Source of the DNA: Marivivens sp. LCG002
GTDB taxonomy: Bacteria > Pseudomonadota > Alphaproteobacteria > Rhodobacterales > Rhodobacteraceae
NCBI RefSeq assembly: GCF_030264275.1
Contig: NZ_CP127165.1
Location: forward strand, 980,001 to 1,044,000
Length of the DNA: 64,000 bases
Direction: 5' to 3'
The notes below the pieces were generated by a model, which was not told where the DNA came from, did no database searches, and worked only from the letters and a program-made list of their open reading frames with translations. A program made the translations under genes and the position numbers. Below are positions 29,865-38,708 of the stretch, piece after piece. Each line of letters starts with the position of its first letter. Positions within the stretch are counted from its first letter, which is position 1.

Positions 29865-29929
29865 ACTCAATCGAGTTGCAAGCAAACTTTGGACGTTATC
29901 TATTTCAAGAGAATCAGAAGGGGATTTTC

Positions 29930-30895
29930 ATGAGCGGATTACTCGCACTACTTGATGATGTGGCCGGAATTGCAAAGGTTGCGGCGGCAAGTGTCGACGA
30001 TGTGGCGGCAGCGGCAGCCAAGGCAGGCAGCAAGACGGCGGGGGTCTTGATCGACGATGCGGCCGTGACGCCGAGCTATGTGACGGGTTTCAAGGCCGAG
30101 CGGGAATTGCCGATCATCGGCAAGATCACTCTTGGCTCGTTGCGCAACAAGCTGGTCATTCTCTTGCCGCTCGCGCTCATTTTGTCCAATTTCCTTCCGG
30201 CTGCGATCACGCCGCTCTTGATGCTGGGCGGAGCCTATCTGTGTTTCGAAGGGGCGGAAAAGGTTTTTCACAAGGTCTTTCCCCATGCCGATCATGCGGT
30301 CGAAGAGGATATGGACATTAAGGACCCAGCCCATCTTGAAGAGGAGAAGGTCGCAGGGGCGATCAAGACGGACTTCATTCTGTCGGCCGAGATCATGACG
30401 ATCGCGCTATCGTCGCTGCCGCCGAGCGGAATATGGATGGAGGCGGCCACTTTGGCCGTGGTGGCGGTCTTTATCACGGTTCTGGTCTATGGGTCGGTGG
30501 CCTTGATTGTAAAGGCCGATGACGTGGGGCTGCACCTTGCGCAGGTCGGACGGCTGTCGCTCACCCGCGCGTTCGGTCGCGGTCTTGTCAAGGCGATGCC
30601 GCATTTGCTGGTGCTTTTGTCTTTTGTCGGAACGCTTGCGATGCTCTGGGTCGGCGGGAATATCGTGATCCACGGTTTGCACGAGTTCGGTCTTCATTGG
30701 CCCTATGAGCCGATCGATCATGCGGCAGAGGTCGCGGCCGAGGCGGTCGGCGGAATGCAAGGGCTTGTCGCTTGGGCCGTGACGGCGTTTTTCGACGGGA
30801 TCTTCGGGGTGGTTTTCGGTCTGCTGCTCATTCCTGTCGCAACCCGCGTTGTGGGGCCTGCGCTGGCTCTGGTGACGGGGAAGGGCGCGCACTGA
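29930..30895 (+). CDS. DUF808 family membrane protein (YedI-like)
   Basis: A 321-residue inner-membrane protein of the DUF808 family. The conserved N-terminus is MSGLLALLDDVAGIAKVAAASVDD without a helix, followed by Ala-rich and DDAAVTP segments, then about five to six membrane helices (around 90-125, 175-215, 235-260 and 290-315). Function is unknown. Start ATG 29930 has AAGGGG nine bases upstream; a longer reading from 29855 would run through the operator region. It is divergent from the second gap gene and shares its regulatory region, so joint control is possible. Confidence 0.85.
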   Translation: MSGLLALLDDVAGIAKVAAASVDDVAAAAAKAGSKTAGVLIDDAAVTPSYVTGFKAERELPIIGKITLGSLRNKLVILLPLALILSNFLPAAITPLLMLGGAYLCFEGAEKVFHKVFPHADHAVEEDMDIKDPAHLEEEKVAGAIKTDFILSAEIMTIALSSLPPSGIWMEAATLAVVAVFITVLVYGSVALIVKADDVGLHLAQVGRLSLTRAFGRGLVKAMPHLLVLLSFVGTLAMLWVGGNIVIHGLHEFGLHWPYEPIDHAAEVAAEAVGGMQGLVAWAVTAFFDGIFGVVFGLLLIPVATRVVGPALALVTGKGAH

Positions 30896-30911
30896 GACGG
30901 CAGGAAGGGGG

Positions 30912-30974
30912 AGGGGCGCTGCCCCTCTGCGCCTTTGGCGCATTCACCCCGGGATATTTGAGGCACAAAGGCAA
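30912..30974 (+). repeat. Short palindromic intergenic repeat, copy 2
   Basis: The counterpart of 27313-27375: GGGGCGCTGCCCC hairpin, GCGCCTTTGGCGC hairpin, then CCCCGGGATATTT and GGCACAAAGGCAA in the same order and spacing. It lies just after the DUF808 stop codon and before a terminator. Confidence 0.8.
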
Positions 30975-30992
30975 GGAAAACCGGGGCCAAGA

Positions 30993-31025
30993 AAAAGCCG
31001 CGCGAGGGATGCTCGCGCGGCTTTT
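30993..31025. terminator. Bidirectional terminator between DUF808 gene and tkt
   Basis: A 14-bp perfect stem AAAAGCCGCGCGAG/CTCGCGCGGCTTTT with a 5-nt loop and flanking T runs on both strands. Confidence 0.9.
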
Positions 31026-31045
31026 GTTTTGCTTTTTCGTGGAGC

Positions 31046-33067
31046 TTAGCCGAGGAGGGCCTTGGCTTTCGCGGCCACATTGGCGGCTGTGATGCCGAAT
31101 TTTTCATAGAGCGTTTCGGCGGGCGCAGAGGCGCCGAAGCCATCCATGCCCACAAAAGCGGCCTTTTGCTCGCGGCCACGTTCACCGAGGAGCCACTGGT
31201 CCCAGCCCTGACGGACTGCGGCTTCGACGGCGACGCGGACGGGCCCTGCGGGCAGGACACGCTTGCGGTATGCTTCGTCCTGCTGCGCGAAGAGCTCCAT
31301 GCAGGGCATGGAGACAACGCGGGTGCCGATGCCTTCTGCTTCGAGGAGGTCACGCGCTGCAAGTGCGATTTCCACTTCGGAGCCCGTGGCCATCAGGATG
31401 ACCTGACGTTTGCCGGCCTCTGCGTCGCGCAGGATATAGGCGCCTTGGGCCGAAAGGTTCTTGGCCTTGTGCTCGAGACGGACGGTCGGCAGGTTCTGGC
31501 GCGAGAGAGCCAGAACGGTCGGCGTTTGCGTCGAGGTGAGAGCAACCTCCCAGGCTTCGGCGGTTTCGACGGTGTCCGCAGGACGGAACACAAGCGTGTT
31601 CGGGGTCGCGCGAAGCATGGCGAGATGTTCGACCGGCTGGTGGGTCGGACCGTCTTCGCCCAGACCGATGGAGTCGTGGGTCATCACATAGGTGACGGGC
31701 AGATCCATCAGCGCCGAGAGACGCATCGAGCCGCGGGCATAGTCGGTGAAGCACATGAAGGTGCCGCCGTAGGGACGCACGCCGCCGTGCAGAGCCATAC
31801 CGTTCATCGCCGCCGCCATACCGTGTTCGCGGATGCCGTAATAGACATAACGGCCCTTGCGGTTCTCGGGGTGGAAGACGCCGAGATCGGCGGTCTTGGT
31901 GTTGTTCGAGCCCGTTAGGTCAGCCGAGCCACCGATGGTTTCGAGCATGATCGGGTTGATCACTTCGAGCACCATCTCGGAGGATTTGCGGGTTGCAACC
32001 TTGGGCGCGGATTCCGAAATCTGCTTTTTCATCGCGCGGATCGTGCCGGCGAGCTTCTTGGGGGCCTCGCCTGCATAGGCGCGGTTGAATTCCATCTGGC
32101 GCGCTTCGGAGAGTTTGGAGAACTCCACTTCCCATTCGGTGCGGGCCTGAGCGCCGCGAGCACCCATGGCTTCCCACTGGGCCTTGATCTCTGCGGGCAC
32201 TTCGAAGGGGCCCCAGTTGACGCCGTAGTTGGCCTTGGCGGCGGCAAGCTGGTCCTTGTCGGTCAGAGCGCCGTGGCCCTTGGAGGTGTCTTGTGCCTTG
32301 TGGCCGAGCGCGATGTGGGTCTTGCACGCAATCATCGAGGGGCGCGGGTCTGCCTTGGCGGCCTCGATCGCGGCATCGATGGCGACGGGGTCGTGGCCGT
32401 CGATCGACTGGACGTGCCAGCCCGAGGCGGCGAAGCGGGCGACCTGATCGGTCTTGTCCGCGATGTCGACGGTGCCGTCGATGGTGATGTTGTTGTTGTC
32501 CCAGAAGACGATCAGATGGCCGAGCTGCTGCATACCGGCAAGGCCGATGGCCTCTTGGCTGACGCCTTCCATGAGACAGCCGTCACCTGCCATCACATAG
32601 GTGCGGTGGTTGACGATTTTCTTGCCGTAGCGGGCGCGCTGGACTTCTTCGGCGATGGCAAAGCCGACCGAGTTGGCGATCCCCTGACCGAGCGGACCGG
32701 TGGTGGTTTCGACGCCGTCGAGAAGGAAATTCTCGGGGTGGCCTGCGGTTTTCGCGCCCCACTGACGGAAGTTCTTGATCTCGTCGAGGGTCACTTGTTC
32801 GTAGCCGGTGAGATACAGGAGCGAGTAGATCAGCATCGAGCCGTGACCTGCCGACAGGATGAAGCGGTCACGGTCGGGCCAGTTCGGAGCCTTGGGGTCA
32901 AAGCGCAGGTGCTTTTCGAAAAGCACAGTCGCAACGTCGGCCATGCCCATCGGCATGCCCGAGTGACCGGAGTTTGCGGCTGCGACTGCATCGAGGGTGA
33001 GGGTCCGAATTGCGGTGGCCTTCATCCAGTGCTCGGGGTGCGCCTGGCGTAGAGCGGAAATATCCAA
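31046..33067 (-). CDS. tkt: Transketolase
   Basis: ThDP-dependent ketol transfer in the pentose phosphate or Calvin pathway, 673 residues. The ThDP/Mg motif is [13 protein letters not shown] ending in NN (WDNNNITID); PMGMADV and the pyrimidine-domain [14 protein letters not shown] motif are present, with substrate His residues in SGHSGMP and DGPTHQP. The family N-terminus [14 protein letters not shown] implies a TTG start at 33067, with AAAGGA eight bases upstream. No other pentose-pathway gene is adjacent, although two gap genes are within 5 kb. Confidence 0.96.
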   Translation of the reverse strand: MDISALRQAHPEHWMKATAIRTLTLDAVAAANSGHSGMPMGMADVATVLFEKHLRFDPKAPNWPDRDRFILSAGHGSMLIYSLLYLTGYEQVTLDEIKNFRQWGAKTAGHPENFLLDGVETTTGPLGQGIANSVGFAIAEEVQRARYGKKIVNHRTYVMAGDGCLMEGVSQEAIGLAGMQQLGHLIVFWDNNNITIDGTVDIADKTDQVARFAASGWHVQSIDGHDPVAIDAAIEAAKADPRPSMIACKTHIALGHKAQDTSKGHGALTDKDQLAAAKANYGVNWGPFEVPAEIKAQWEAMGARGAQARTEWEVEFSKLSEARQMEFNRAYAGEAPKKLAGTIRAMKKQISESAPKVATRKSSEMVLEVINPIMLETIGGSADLTGSNNTKTADLGVFHPENRKGRYVYYGIREHGMAAAMNGMALHGGVRPYGGTFMCFTDYARGSMRLSALMDLPVTYVMTHDSIGLGEDGPTHQPVEHLAMLRATPNTLVFRPADTVETAEAWEVALTSTQTPTVLALSRQNLPTVRLEHKAKNLSAQGAYILRDAEAGKRQVILMATGSEVEIALAARDLLEAEGIGTRVVSMPCMELFAQQDEAYRKRVLPAGPVRVAVEAAVRQGWDQWLLGERGREQKAAFVGMDGFGASAPAETLYEKFGITAANVAAKAKALLG

Positions 33068-33309
33068 AGCTACGATCCTTTATCTGCGTGGGGTTTCGTG
33101 TTGCCCAGTGTCATACCAGCGTTGGACGCAAGATCAAGCACGAGTGACCTGTTGCGCGCTCCAATCCAGTGATTTGCGGGGGGGGCGGGGATGGCATACG
33201 CTTTGAAAAACGGCTTCCGATTCGGGTTTTTGCCTTCGAATGCAGGGGAAGTGGAATGACACCTGAGCCGCTCTTCTTTCGGGAGAGCCGCGGGCAGAAG
33301 GACAGGCAC

Positions 33310-33810
33310 ATGAGCGACATTGTTGAACTGGAACGACGATTGACGGCTGCGCTGGATCGGATCGGGCTCGGTGTGGCGCAACTTTCGTCGGCGGCTGCGC
33401 CCGTCGATGCGCCTGATGATACTGGGGACAATGCGGCCAAAATCGCCGAACTCGAAGCGAAACTTGCCGAAGAGCGCGCCGTCAATGCACAGCTTGAAGA
33501 GCGGGTCAAAGCGCTTAAGGAACGTCAGGATGCGCAAGTGACCGATGTTGCCCAAGCCGCCGATGCCACCAAAAAGCAACTCGTCCGTTTCGACCGCGAG
33601 CTGCAAAAGCTCCGTCAGGTGAATGCCGAGCTGCGCGAGATCAACGACAAACTCCGTCAGGTTGCCGAGACCCATGTCAGCGAGCCGCATCTGATCAACC
33701 GCGCCATGCAGGCCGAACTTGAAGCGCTTCGCGTCACGCGGGCAACCGATGCCGCCGAGATCGAAGCGATCATCAGCGAATTGCGACCGATCGTAGGAGG
33801 AGCAAACTGA
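33310..33810 (+). CDS. Coiled-coil protein encoded with zapA
   Basis: A 166-residue, mostly helical acidic protein. The N-terminal 40 residues start MSDIVELERRLTAALDRIG, and a coiled coil extends over about 45-140 with regular Leu/Glu/Lys heptads. The function is not assigned; similar ORFs precede zapA in other Rhodobacteraceae as I recall. Its stop codon overlaps the zapA start (TGATG), so they are translationally coupled, and a role with the Z-ring is a reasonable inference. I prefer ATG 33310 (AAGGA upstream); ATG 33256 with AGGGGA is a possible longer start. The 240 bp between it and divergent tkt hold no other gene. Confidence 0.75.
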   Translation: MSDIVELERRLTAALDRIGLGVAQLSSAAAPVDAPDDTGDNAAKIAELEAKLAEERAVNAQLEERVKALKERQDAQVTDVAQAADATKKQLVRFDRELQKLRQVNAELREINDKLRQVAETHVSEPHLINRAMQAELEALRVTRATDAAEIEAIISELRPIVGGAN

Positions 33811-34181
33811 TGCCGCAGGTCGAGATCAAAATCGGGGGCCGTGTGTTCGAGGTCGCCTGTCAGGAAGGTGAAGAACAGTTCCTGCACTCTGCCGCCGCAA
33901 TGCTCGACATCGAAGCAAGTTCGCTAAGCGCGCAGATCGGCCGTATGCCCGAAGCGCGGATGCTTCTGATGTCGGGGCTGATGCTGGCGGACAAGACCGC
34001 AGGGCTTGAAGACCGGCTTCGCGAGGCAGAGGCGAAGATTGCCGAGATGCAAGCCCGCCTTGATGCGCCCAAAGAAAAGGTCGAAGTGCCCGTCGTGCCT
34101 GCTTCGGTCGGAGAAACGCTTGCCGAACTTGCCGCGCGCGCCGAAGCCCTTGCCGATCAGGTCGAGGCAAAAGCGAAGTGA
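33810..34181 (+). CDS. zapA: Cell division protein ZapA
   Basis: A 123-residue ZapA that cross-links FtsZ filaments. The N-terminal globular domain (PQVEIKIGGRVFEVACQEGEE) and the following helix with LMSGLMLADKTAGLEDRL match the family; the C-terminus (about 60-123) is a coiled coil interrupted by a Pro/Val linker, longer than in E. coli ZapA. It is the middle gene of a three-gene unit with overlapping ends on both sides (TGATG upstream, GTGA downstream). Confidence 0.9.
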   Translation: MPQVEIKIGGRVFEVACQEGEEQFLHSAAAMLDIEASSLSAQIGRMPEARMLLMSGLMLADKTAGLEDRLREAEAKIAEMQARLDAPKEKVEVPVVPASVGETLAELAARAEALADQVEAKAK

Positions 34182-34522
34182 GGGGAGCGGCTTTCGCCCT
34201 TCTCCTGTTCCCCTCGGTTTCACTCGCCCAAGGGTATCAGGTCGATCTCTATGAATGCGAGAACGGCGGGGCCGCCACAGCGGTCTATCCGCTCGAGAGC
34301 GAAGACGTCATCGTGACCGTGGATGGATATACCTCGGTTCTCAGGCACTCCGTATCGGGATCGGGCGTGCGTTTCACCCCGCCCGAGTTCATGCCCGGCT
34401 ATGTCTGGTGGATCAAGGGCGACGCGGCGATGGTGAACGCCATCGACAGCGACAGCGGCGAGGAGTTCACCCTCTATAGCGCCTGTCGGCTGATCGAAAG
34501 CAGGACCGAGTTCAACGACTAA
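34178..34522 (+). CDS. MliC-like secreted protein (predicted C-type lysozyme inhibitor)
   Basis: A 114-residue exported protein: a signal peptide (MRGAAFALLLFPSVSLAQG, cleavage about residue 17) followed by one small beta domain. YECENG near its start, SGSGVRF, the YVWWIKGDAAMV segment and a closing YSACR resemble the MliC/PliC lysozyme-inhibitor domain, with the two Cys (CENG and ACR) placed for the conserved disulfide. The signal peptide lacks a lipobox, so the protein would be periplasmic, more like PliC than lipoprotein MliC. It starts with GTG overlapping the zapA stop. The family call is from motif resemblance only. Confidence 0.68.
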   Translation: MRGAAFALLLFPSVSLAQGYQVDLYECENGGAATAVYPLESEDVIVTVDGYTSVLRHSVSGSGVRFTPPEFMPGYVWWIKGDAAMVNAIDSDSGEEFTLYSACRLIESRTEFND

Positions 34523-34550
34523 GGGCGCCCCGAGGGACGCCCTTTTGTTT
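34521..34550 (+). terminator. Terminator of the zapA operon
   Basis: A stem AAGGGCG/CGCCCTT extended by CCC/GGG with one bulged A, followed by TTTTGTTTT. The left-hand AA allows weaker use by convergent grxD. Confidence 0.8.
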
Positions 34551-34566
34551 TGGTGTGGCGGGCCGC

Positions 34567-34926
34567 TTAGCTGTTGTGCTTCCGGATTTCGTCCGCCTTT
34601 TCCTTGTCGAAGGTCACGCCGTTGTCGGCAAAAAGCGTGTCGAGCTCGGACGAGAGCGTCATCTCGGTGATGATGTCGCAGCCGCCGACGAATTCGCCTT
34701 TGACATAGAGCTGCGGAATGGTCGGCCAGTCGGAATATTCCTTGATGCCTGCGCGGATTTCCTCGTCGGCCAGAACGTTCACGTCGAGATATTCAACGCC
34801 CATAAAGTTCAGAATGCCGGCGACGCGGCTCGAGAACCCGCACTGCGGCATGGTTTTGGTGCCTTTCATGAAAAGCACGACATCGTTCGAAGTTACGGTT
34901 TCTTTGATCTGGTCCAGAGCAGACAT
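34567..34926 (-). CDS. grxD: Monothiol glutaredoxin (Grx4-type)
   Basis: A 119-residue CGFS glutaredoxin that carries a [2Fe-2S] cluster with glutathione and hands it to targets. The active site is PQCGFSSR; the glutathione and structural motifs are WPTIPQLYV and GGCDI. Start ATG 34926 has AAAGG upstream. It lies downstream of bolA with a 44-codon ORF between them, five bases or fewer at each junction; Grx4 and BolA proteins form cluster-bridged heterodimers, so the operon matches a known physical partnership. Confidence 0.95.
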   Translation of the reverse strand: MSALDQIKETVTSNDVVLFMKGTKTMPQCGFSSRVAGILNFMGVEYLDVNVLADEEIRAGIKEYSDWPTIPQLYVKGEFVGGCDIITEMTLSSELDTLFADNGVTFDKEKADEIRKHNS

Positions 34927-34930
34927 GGCG

Positions 34931-35065
34931 TCAGCCTTTCTTGCGGAATTGGGTGTTGCGATGCCGCTCGACGCGCACAGGCACCGGACGGCGTTGAGGG
35001 GCAGGGGCGGCAATGATCGCGATCAACGCGCCCGCGAGCAGGAGAGCGGTTGCTGTGATCATCAT
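34931..35065 (-). CDS. Small membrane protein, 44 residues, between bolA and grxD
   Basis: A complete 45-codon frame whose ATG overlaps the bolA stop codon (ATGA at 35062-35065) and whose TGA lies 4 bp before the grxD start. The product opens with [20 protein letters not shown], a single membrane helix or signal anchor, then a short Arg/Pro-rich tail ([15 protein letters not shown]) ending in RKKG. I recognise no family. Start-stop coupling to bolA, tight spacing to grxD and the clean helix-plus-basic-tail pattern argue that it is translated. It could tether the BolA-Grx pair or be an independent membrane peptide; that is speculation. Confidence 0.65.
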   Translation of the reverse strand: MMITATALLLAGALIAIIAAPAPQRRPVPVRVERHRNTQFRKKG

Positions 35066-35298
35066 TCGGGAGCCTTTGTGGTCAGTGCGAGCGCGTGAAG
35101 CTCGCCTTGCGAGCCATCCATTTTACCCTTGAGCGCGGCATAAACGGCGCGCTGTTGTTGCACGCGGTTCTGGCCGCGGAAGCTTTCGTCGATGACCATG
35201 GCGGCAAAGTGCTGGCCGTCATCGCCTTCGACCGTGATCTTGGCCGAAGGAAAGGATTCGCGGATCAGGTTTTCGATTTCAAGTGCCGTAATGGCCAT
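35062..35298 (-). CDS. bolA: BolA/IbaG family protein
   Basis: A 78-residue BolA-like protein with the family pattern EIENLIRESFPSAKITVEGDDGQHF, FRGQNRVQQQRAVYAAL and the C-terminal HALALTTKAP. The two His residues (GQHF and LHAL) are where BolA proteins contact the glutaredoxin-bound [2Fe-2S] cluster. The short length is closer to IbaG/BolA2 than to E. coli BolA. It is the first gene of a bolA - small ORF - grxD unit. Confidence 0.92.
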   Translation of the reverse strand: MAITALEIENLIRESFPSAKITVEGDDGQHFAAMVIDESFRGQNRVQQQRAVYAALKGKMDGSQGELHALALTTKAPE

Positions 35299-35377
35299 GT
35301 GGTCTTTCTCCTGTTGTTGCTCAAAATGTAGAGCGCCAATTCAGGGGCTGCAAGGGCCAGCGGCCCAAGACTTCGCT

Positions 35378-35875
35378 TTATTGATCGGGCTGCGCAATCG
35401 GTCGCAGCGCTTCAATGAAGGCTTTGAAGTCCCTGTTCAACTCGACCGACGAGGACCAGCTTCGCGCCGAACGCTTGATCAGGCTTTGGCACTGCGCTTC
35501 AAGCTCGGGCGGCAAATCGTATTTCCCCGCCGCTTCCAGCATCAGCATCCGTTCATGCAGCGGGCGCAGCGCGCCGAAGTCGCGCATCATCGCGGTCAAA
35601 AGCTCGGGGGCGCTCCGCCAGTCCTCGCCGTTGAAGCGCTCTTCGATCACGCGTTGGCCCGCGCCCGCGCAATCATAGTCGATGCAGCCCTGAAACCCCC
35701 GTTCGGCAAGGTTTTCGTGGATCGTGCAGCGATGATCGGGGCCGAGGTTGGGGCAGGGGGTGCCTGCCTCTTTCGAGATGGCGAATTTGGGGCCCTTGTC
35801 AAAGCTGAGCGCGACGCAACAGAGCGCAGCGCACCGGCTGCACTCTGATTTGAGGCTTGGCGTCAGACAGGGCAT
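35378..35875 (-). CDS. Cysteine-cluster protein (YkgJ/UPF0153-like)
   Basis: A 165-residue protein with a Cys-rich N-terminal half: SECSRCAALCC, then GTPCPNL, HRCTIHENL, GFQGCIDYDCAGAGQRV. This spacing (CxxCxxxCC, then C, C, C, C) fits the zinc- or iron-binding cysteine cluster seen in YkgJ-like proteins and at the N-terminus of some pentapeptide-repeat proteins. The C-terminal half (about 85-165) is helical without a recognised motif. The function is unknown; the nearby Fe-S genes may be coincidence. The ribosome-binding site is weak, but the conserved block begins close to this ATG. Confidence 0.7.
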   Translation of the reverse strand: MPCLTPSLKSECSRCAALCCVALSFDKGPKFAISKEAGTPCPNLGPDHRCTIHENLAERGFQGCIDYDCAGAGQRVIEERFNGEDWRSAPELLTAMMRDFGALRPLHERMLMLEAAGKYDLPPELEAQCQSLIKRSARSWSSSVELNRDFKAFIEALRPIAQPDQ

Positions 35876-35885
35876 CGAGGCGGGA

Positions 35886-36398
35886 TCAGTCCTTGCCGCG
35901 ATAGGGTTGGACGTATTGAAGTGCCATATCCCACGGGAAGAAAATCCACGTATCCTGGCTCACTTCGGTGATGAAGGTGTCCACCTGCGGGCGGCCCTTG
36001 GGCTTTGCATAGACGGTGGCGAAATGGGCGTTCGGATAGAGTTCGCGGCACAGTTCAAGCGTTTTGCCCGAGTCCACCAGATCGTCGATGATCAGCACGC
36101 CCGTGCCGTCGCCCATCATCTCTGCATCAGGGGCCTTGAGCACCTGAGCTTCGGTCTGGGACTGGTGGTTGTAGGATTTGACGCTGATCGTATCCACGGT
36201 GCGGATATCAAGCTCGCGGGCGACGATCATTGCGGGGGCCATACCGCCGCGAGTGATCGCGACAACGGCCTTCCATGCCCCGCCCTCGAGAGGGCTTTGA
36301 CCATCAAGCCGCCAAGCCAGAGCGCGGCTGTCGCGATGGATTTGGTCCCACGAGACGTGAAAGCCTTTTTCATGCGGGAGGCGGTCTGTGACGGGCAT
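35886..36398 (-). CDS. gpt: Xanthine(-guanine) phosphoribosyltransferase
   Basis: Purine salvage enzyme that joins PRPP to xanthine or guanine, 170 residues. The PRPP loop is [13 protein letters not shown] and the PPi-binding segment is ITRGGMAP. The start at ATG 36398 has AAAGGA seven bases upstream; the open frame continues 157 codons further but that part is antisense to the LysE-type gene. It follows the LysE-type gene by 11 bp and precedes the cysteine-cluster gene by 10 bp. Confidence 0.95.
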   Translation of the reverse strand: MPVTDRLPHEKGFHVSWDQIHRDSRALAWRLDGQSPLEGGAWKAVVAITRGGMAPAMIVARELDIRTVDTISVKSYNHQSQTEAQVLKAPDAEMMGDGTGVLIIDDLVDSGKTLELCRELYPNAHFATVYAKPKGRPQVDTFITEVSQDTWIFFPWDMALQYVQPYRGKD

Positions 36399-36409
36399 TG
36401 AACGATCCT

Positions 36410-37024
36410 TTAGGTCAGCGCGATCTTGAGGCCGAGGAGAGCCATCAGCCCTCCGAAAGTGCGATCGACTACGGCTTTGAGACGCAGATATGTGTTGCGG
36501 GCGCGCGACGTCGAGAAGACGCGCGCAACAAAGATATACCAGAGCGTTTCGTTGGCGAAAACCGCTGCAAGTATGGCAAGACGCCACGGCATTGGCGTGT
36601 CCATGGGCACGAGTCCCACAAAAACCGCTCCGAAAAAGACTGCGGGCTTGGGATTGGTCGCAAAGGTCAGGAAACCGAAGCGCACCGCCGAAAGAAGCGA
36701 ACGCGGCTCGGTGCCGAGCTGCGCTTCCGCCAGCGGGTCCTTGGCGTGTTTCCACATGTTGTAGGCGATCCAGAACAGGAAGGCCGCGCCCAAGAGCTTC
36801 ATCCCGATGAAGAGCGCAGGCACGAGCTGGAAGACAAGCGCAAGGCCGAGCATCGCCGCTGCGGCCCAAAGCACCGCGCCCAGTCCGAAGCCGAGCGCAA
36901 GGGCGGTCGCGACCTTGAAACCTTCGGAGGCAGCCATGCGGACCGCGACTACGAAACTGGGGCCTGGCGAAATGGCCGCCGCAAGATGGATCAGAACGAT
37001 CGAAAGGAATACGGCGGCCGTCAT
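36410..37024 (-). CDS. LysE/RhtB-family amino-acid exporter
   Basis: A 204-residue membrane protein with about six helices. The N-terminal [20 protein letters not shown] motif is the LysE/RhtB signature, and the mid-protein [15 protein letters not shown] contains the conserved N-P-K. Substrate is unclear: homoserine, threonine, lysine or another amino acid. It starts four bases after the fabI stop codon and is followed closely by gpt, so fabI, this gene and gpt probably form one transcript. Confidence 0.9.
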   Translation of the reverse strand: MTAAVFLSIVLIHLAAAISPGPSFVVAVRMAASEGFKVATALALGFGLGAVLWAAAAMLGLALVFQLVPALFIGMKLLGAAFLFWIAYNMWKHAKDPLAEAQLGTEPRSLLSAVRFGFLTFATNPKPAVFFGAVFVGLVPMDTPMPWRLAILAAVFANETLWYIFVARVFSTSRARNTYLRLKAVVDRTFGGLMALLGLKIALT

Positions 37025-37027
37025 GTC

Positions 37028-37834
37028 TTAGTCTTTGTTCATATCGGGCGCGTCGACGGCCTTCATGCCGACAACGTGATAGCCCGCGTCCACGTGGTGG
37101 GTTTCGCCCGTCACCGCGCTTCCGAGATCGGAGAGCAGATAGAGGGCCGAGTTGCCGACCTCTTCGATCGTGACGTTCTTGCGCAGCGGCGAGTTATACT
37201 CGTTCCACTTGAGGATATAACGGAAGTCGCCGATGCCCGAAGCGGCAAGGGTCTTGATCGGACCGGCCGAGATCGAGTTGACGCGGATGTTCTTCTTGCC
37301 AAGATCCTCTGCAAGGTAACGGACCGAGGCTTCCAAAGCGGCCTTGGCAACACCCATAACGTTATAGTGCGGCATCACACGCTCTGCGCCGTAGTAGGTG
37401 AGGGTCAGGCACGAGCCGCCATCGGTCATGAGCTTTTCGGCGCGGTTCACCACGGCGGTGAAGGAGAACACGGAAATATCCATGGTCATCGTAAAGTTTT
37501 CACGGCTGGTGTCGACATAGCGGCCACGAAGCTCGTTCTTGTCCGAGAAGCCGATGGCGTGGACGATGAAGTCGAGCTTGCCCCACTTCTTTTCAAGCTC
37601 GCCAAAAAGAGCGTCGATGCTTGCCATATCGCTCACATCACAGGGCAGAACCGTATCGCTGCCGAGTTGGGCCGCGAGAGGTTGCACGCGCTTGAGCAGC
37701 GCATCGCCCTGATATGAGAAGGCAAGCTCCGCCCCGTTGTCGGCAAGCGCCTTGGCGATACCCCATGCGATGGATTTGTCGTTCGCAAGGCCCATGATCA
37801 GGCCGCGTTTTCCCTGCATCAAATTAGATGACAT
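37028..37834 (-). CDS. fabI: Enoyl-[acyl-carrier-protein] reductase (NADH)
   Basis: Last reductive step of fatty acid elongation, 268 residues. It shows the FabI N-terminal motif [13 protein letters not shown], the catalytic Tyr and Lys in [11 protein letters not shown] (Y-x6-K) with a second Tyr in TYYGAERV, and the [13 protein letters not shown] substrate loop. AGGGGA lies five bases before the ATG. It heads the minus-strand unit and is divergent from pdxH; the 150 bp between them hold both promoters and no gene. Confidence 0.96.
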   Translation of the reverse strand: MSSNLMQGKRGLIMGLANDKSIAWGIAKALADNGAELAFSYQGDALLKRVQPLAAQLGSDTVLPCDVSDMASIDALFGELEKKWGKLDFIVHAIGFSDKNELRGRYVDTSRENFTMTMDISVFSFTAVVNRAEKLMTDGGSCLTLTYYGAERVMPHYNVMGVAKAALEASVRYLAEDLGKKNIRVNSISAGPIKTLAASGIGDFRYILKWNEYNSPLRKNVTIEEVGNSALYLLSDLGSAVTGETHHVDAGYHVVGMKAVDAPDMNKD

Positions 37835-37984
37835 CTTCTTCCCCTATGCCCCAATAGTGCTTTTGAGGACCTTTAGGCTATTGAAACCAACGCTTCAAGA
37901 ATTACTACAACGTAGCGTCACTATTGATTGGTGAGCGGCAAGAATCTAAGGGGCGTTCCCTAGTGATTTAACGAGGATGGACAA

Positions 37985-38590
37985 ATGAGCGATAGGACTG
38001 GCATTTTTGCCGGCGATGATCCGATCGAGATCGCACGGACTTGGCTTGCCGAGGCCGAGAAGACCGAATTGAACGATCCGAACGCTATCGCTTTGTCGAC
38101 GGTGGACGAGAATGGGCTTCCTAATGCGCGGATGGTTCTTCTCAAGGACATCGAAGACGATGCATTTGTCGTTTACACCAACTACGGCAGCAAGAAGGCC
38201 CAAGAGCTTGATGGTGCGGGCAAAGCCGCATTCGTCATGCATTGGAAAACACTGCGCCGCCAAGTGCGCGTGCGCGGGCTTGTCAGCCGCGAGGACGGAC
38301 CGAAGGCGGATGAATATTACGCCTCCCGTTCGCTCAAAAGCAGGCTCGGGGCTTGGGCTTCGCAGCAGTCGCAGCCGCTCGATAGCCGCGGCACTCTCAT
38401 GGCCGAAGTGGCCAAGGTCACCGCCCGCGAAGGAATCAATCCCGCGCGCCCGCCGTTCTGGGGAGGCTATCGGATTTCGCCTCTCGAGATAGAGCTATGG
38501 GCGGATGGCGCCTTTAGGTTGCACGACCGCTTCAGGTGGTCGCGCAATAGTCTGCATGACCCTTGGGTCGAGACCCGTTTATACCCCTGA
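37985..38590 (+). CDS. pdxH: Pyridoxamine 5'-phosphate oxidase
   Basis: FMN enzyme making pyridoxal 5'-phosphate, 201 residues. Characteristic segments are [22 protein letters not shown] (FMN and phosphate site), [12 protein letters not shown], the [13 protein letters not shown] stretch and the C-terminal [14 protein letters not shown] with RLHDRFR. The start has GAGGA seven bases upstream. A 6-bp hairpin TTCACG/CGTGAA lies two bases after the stop without a T run. No cofactor-pathway partner is adjacent. Confidence 0.96.
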   Translation: MSDRTGIFAGDDPIEIARTWLAEAEKTELNDPNAIALSTVDENGLPNARMVLLKDIEDDAFVVYTNYGSKKAQELDGAGKAAFVMHWKTLRRQVRVRGLVSREDGPKADEYYASRSLKSRLGAWASQQSQPLDSRGTLMAEVAKVTAREGINPARPPFWGGYRISPLEIELWADGAFRLHDRFRWSRNSLHDPWVETRLYP

Positions 38591-38708
38591 ATTTCACGCT
38601 TCGTGAATGGCATCGTGTTGGAAATGGGTTGTTTTTCCCGACCAAAAGGGGTCTGTTGTCGCTTACGAAAGTTGCGCCCGGATGGGGGGCGCGGCTGGAG
38701 AATAAAAA

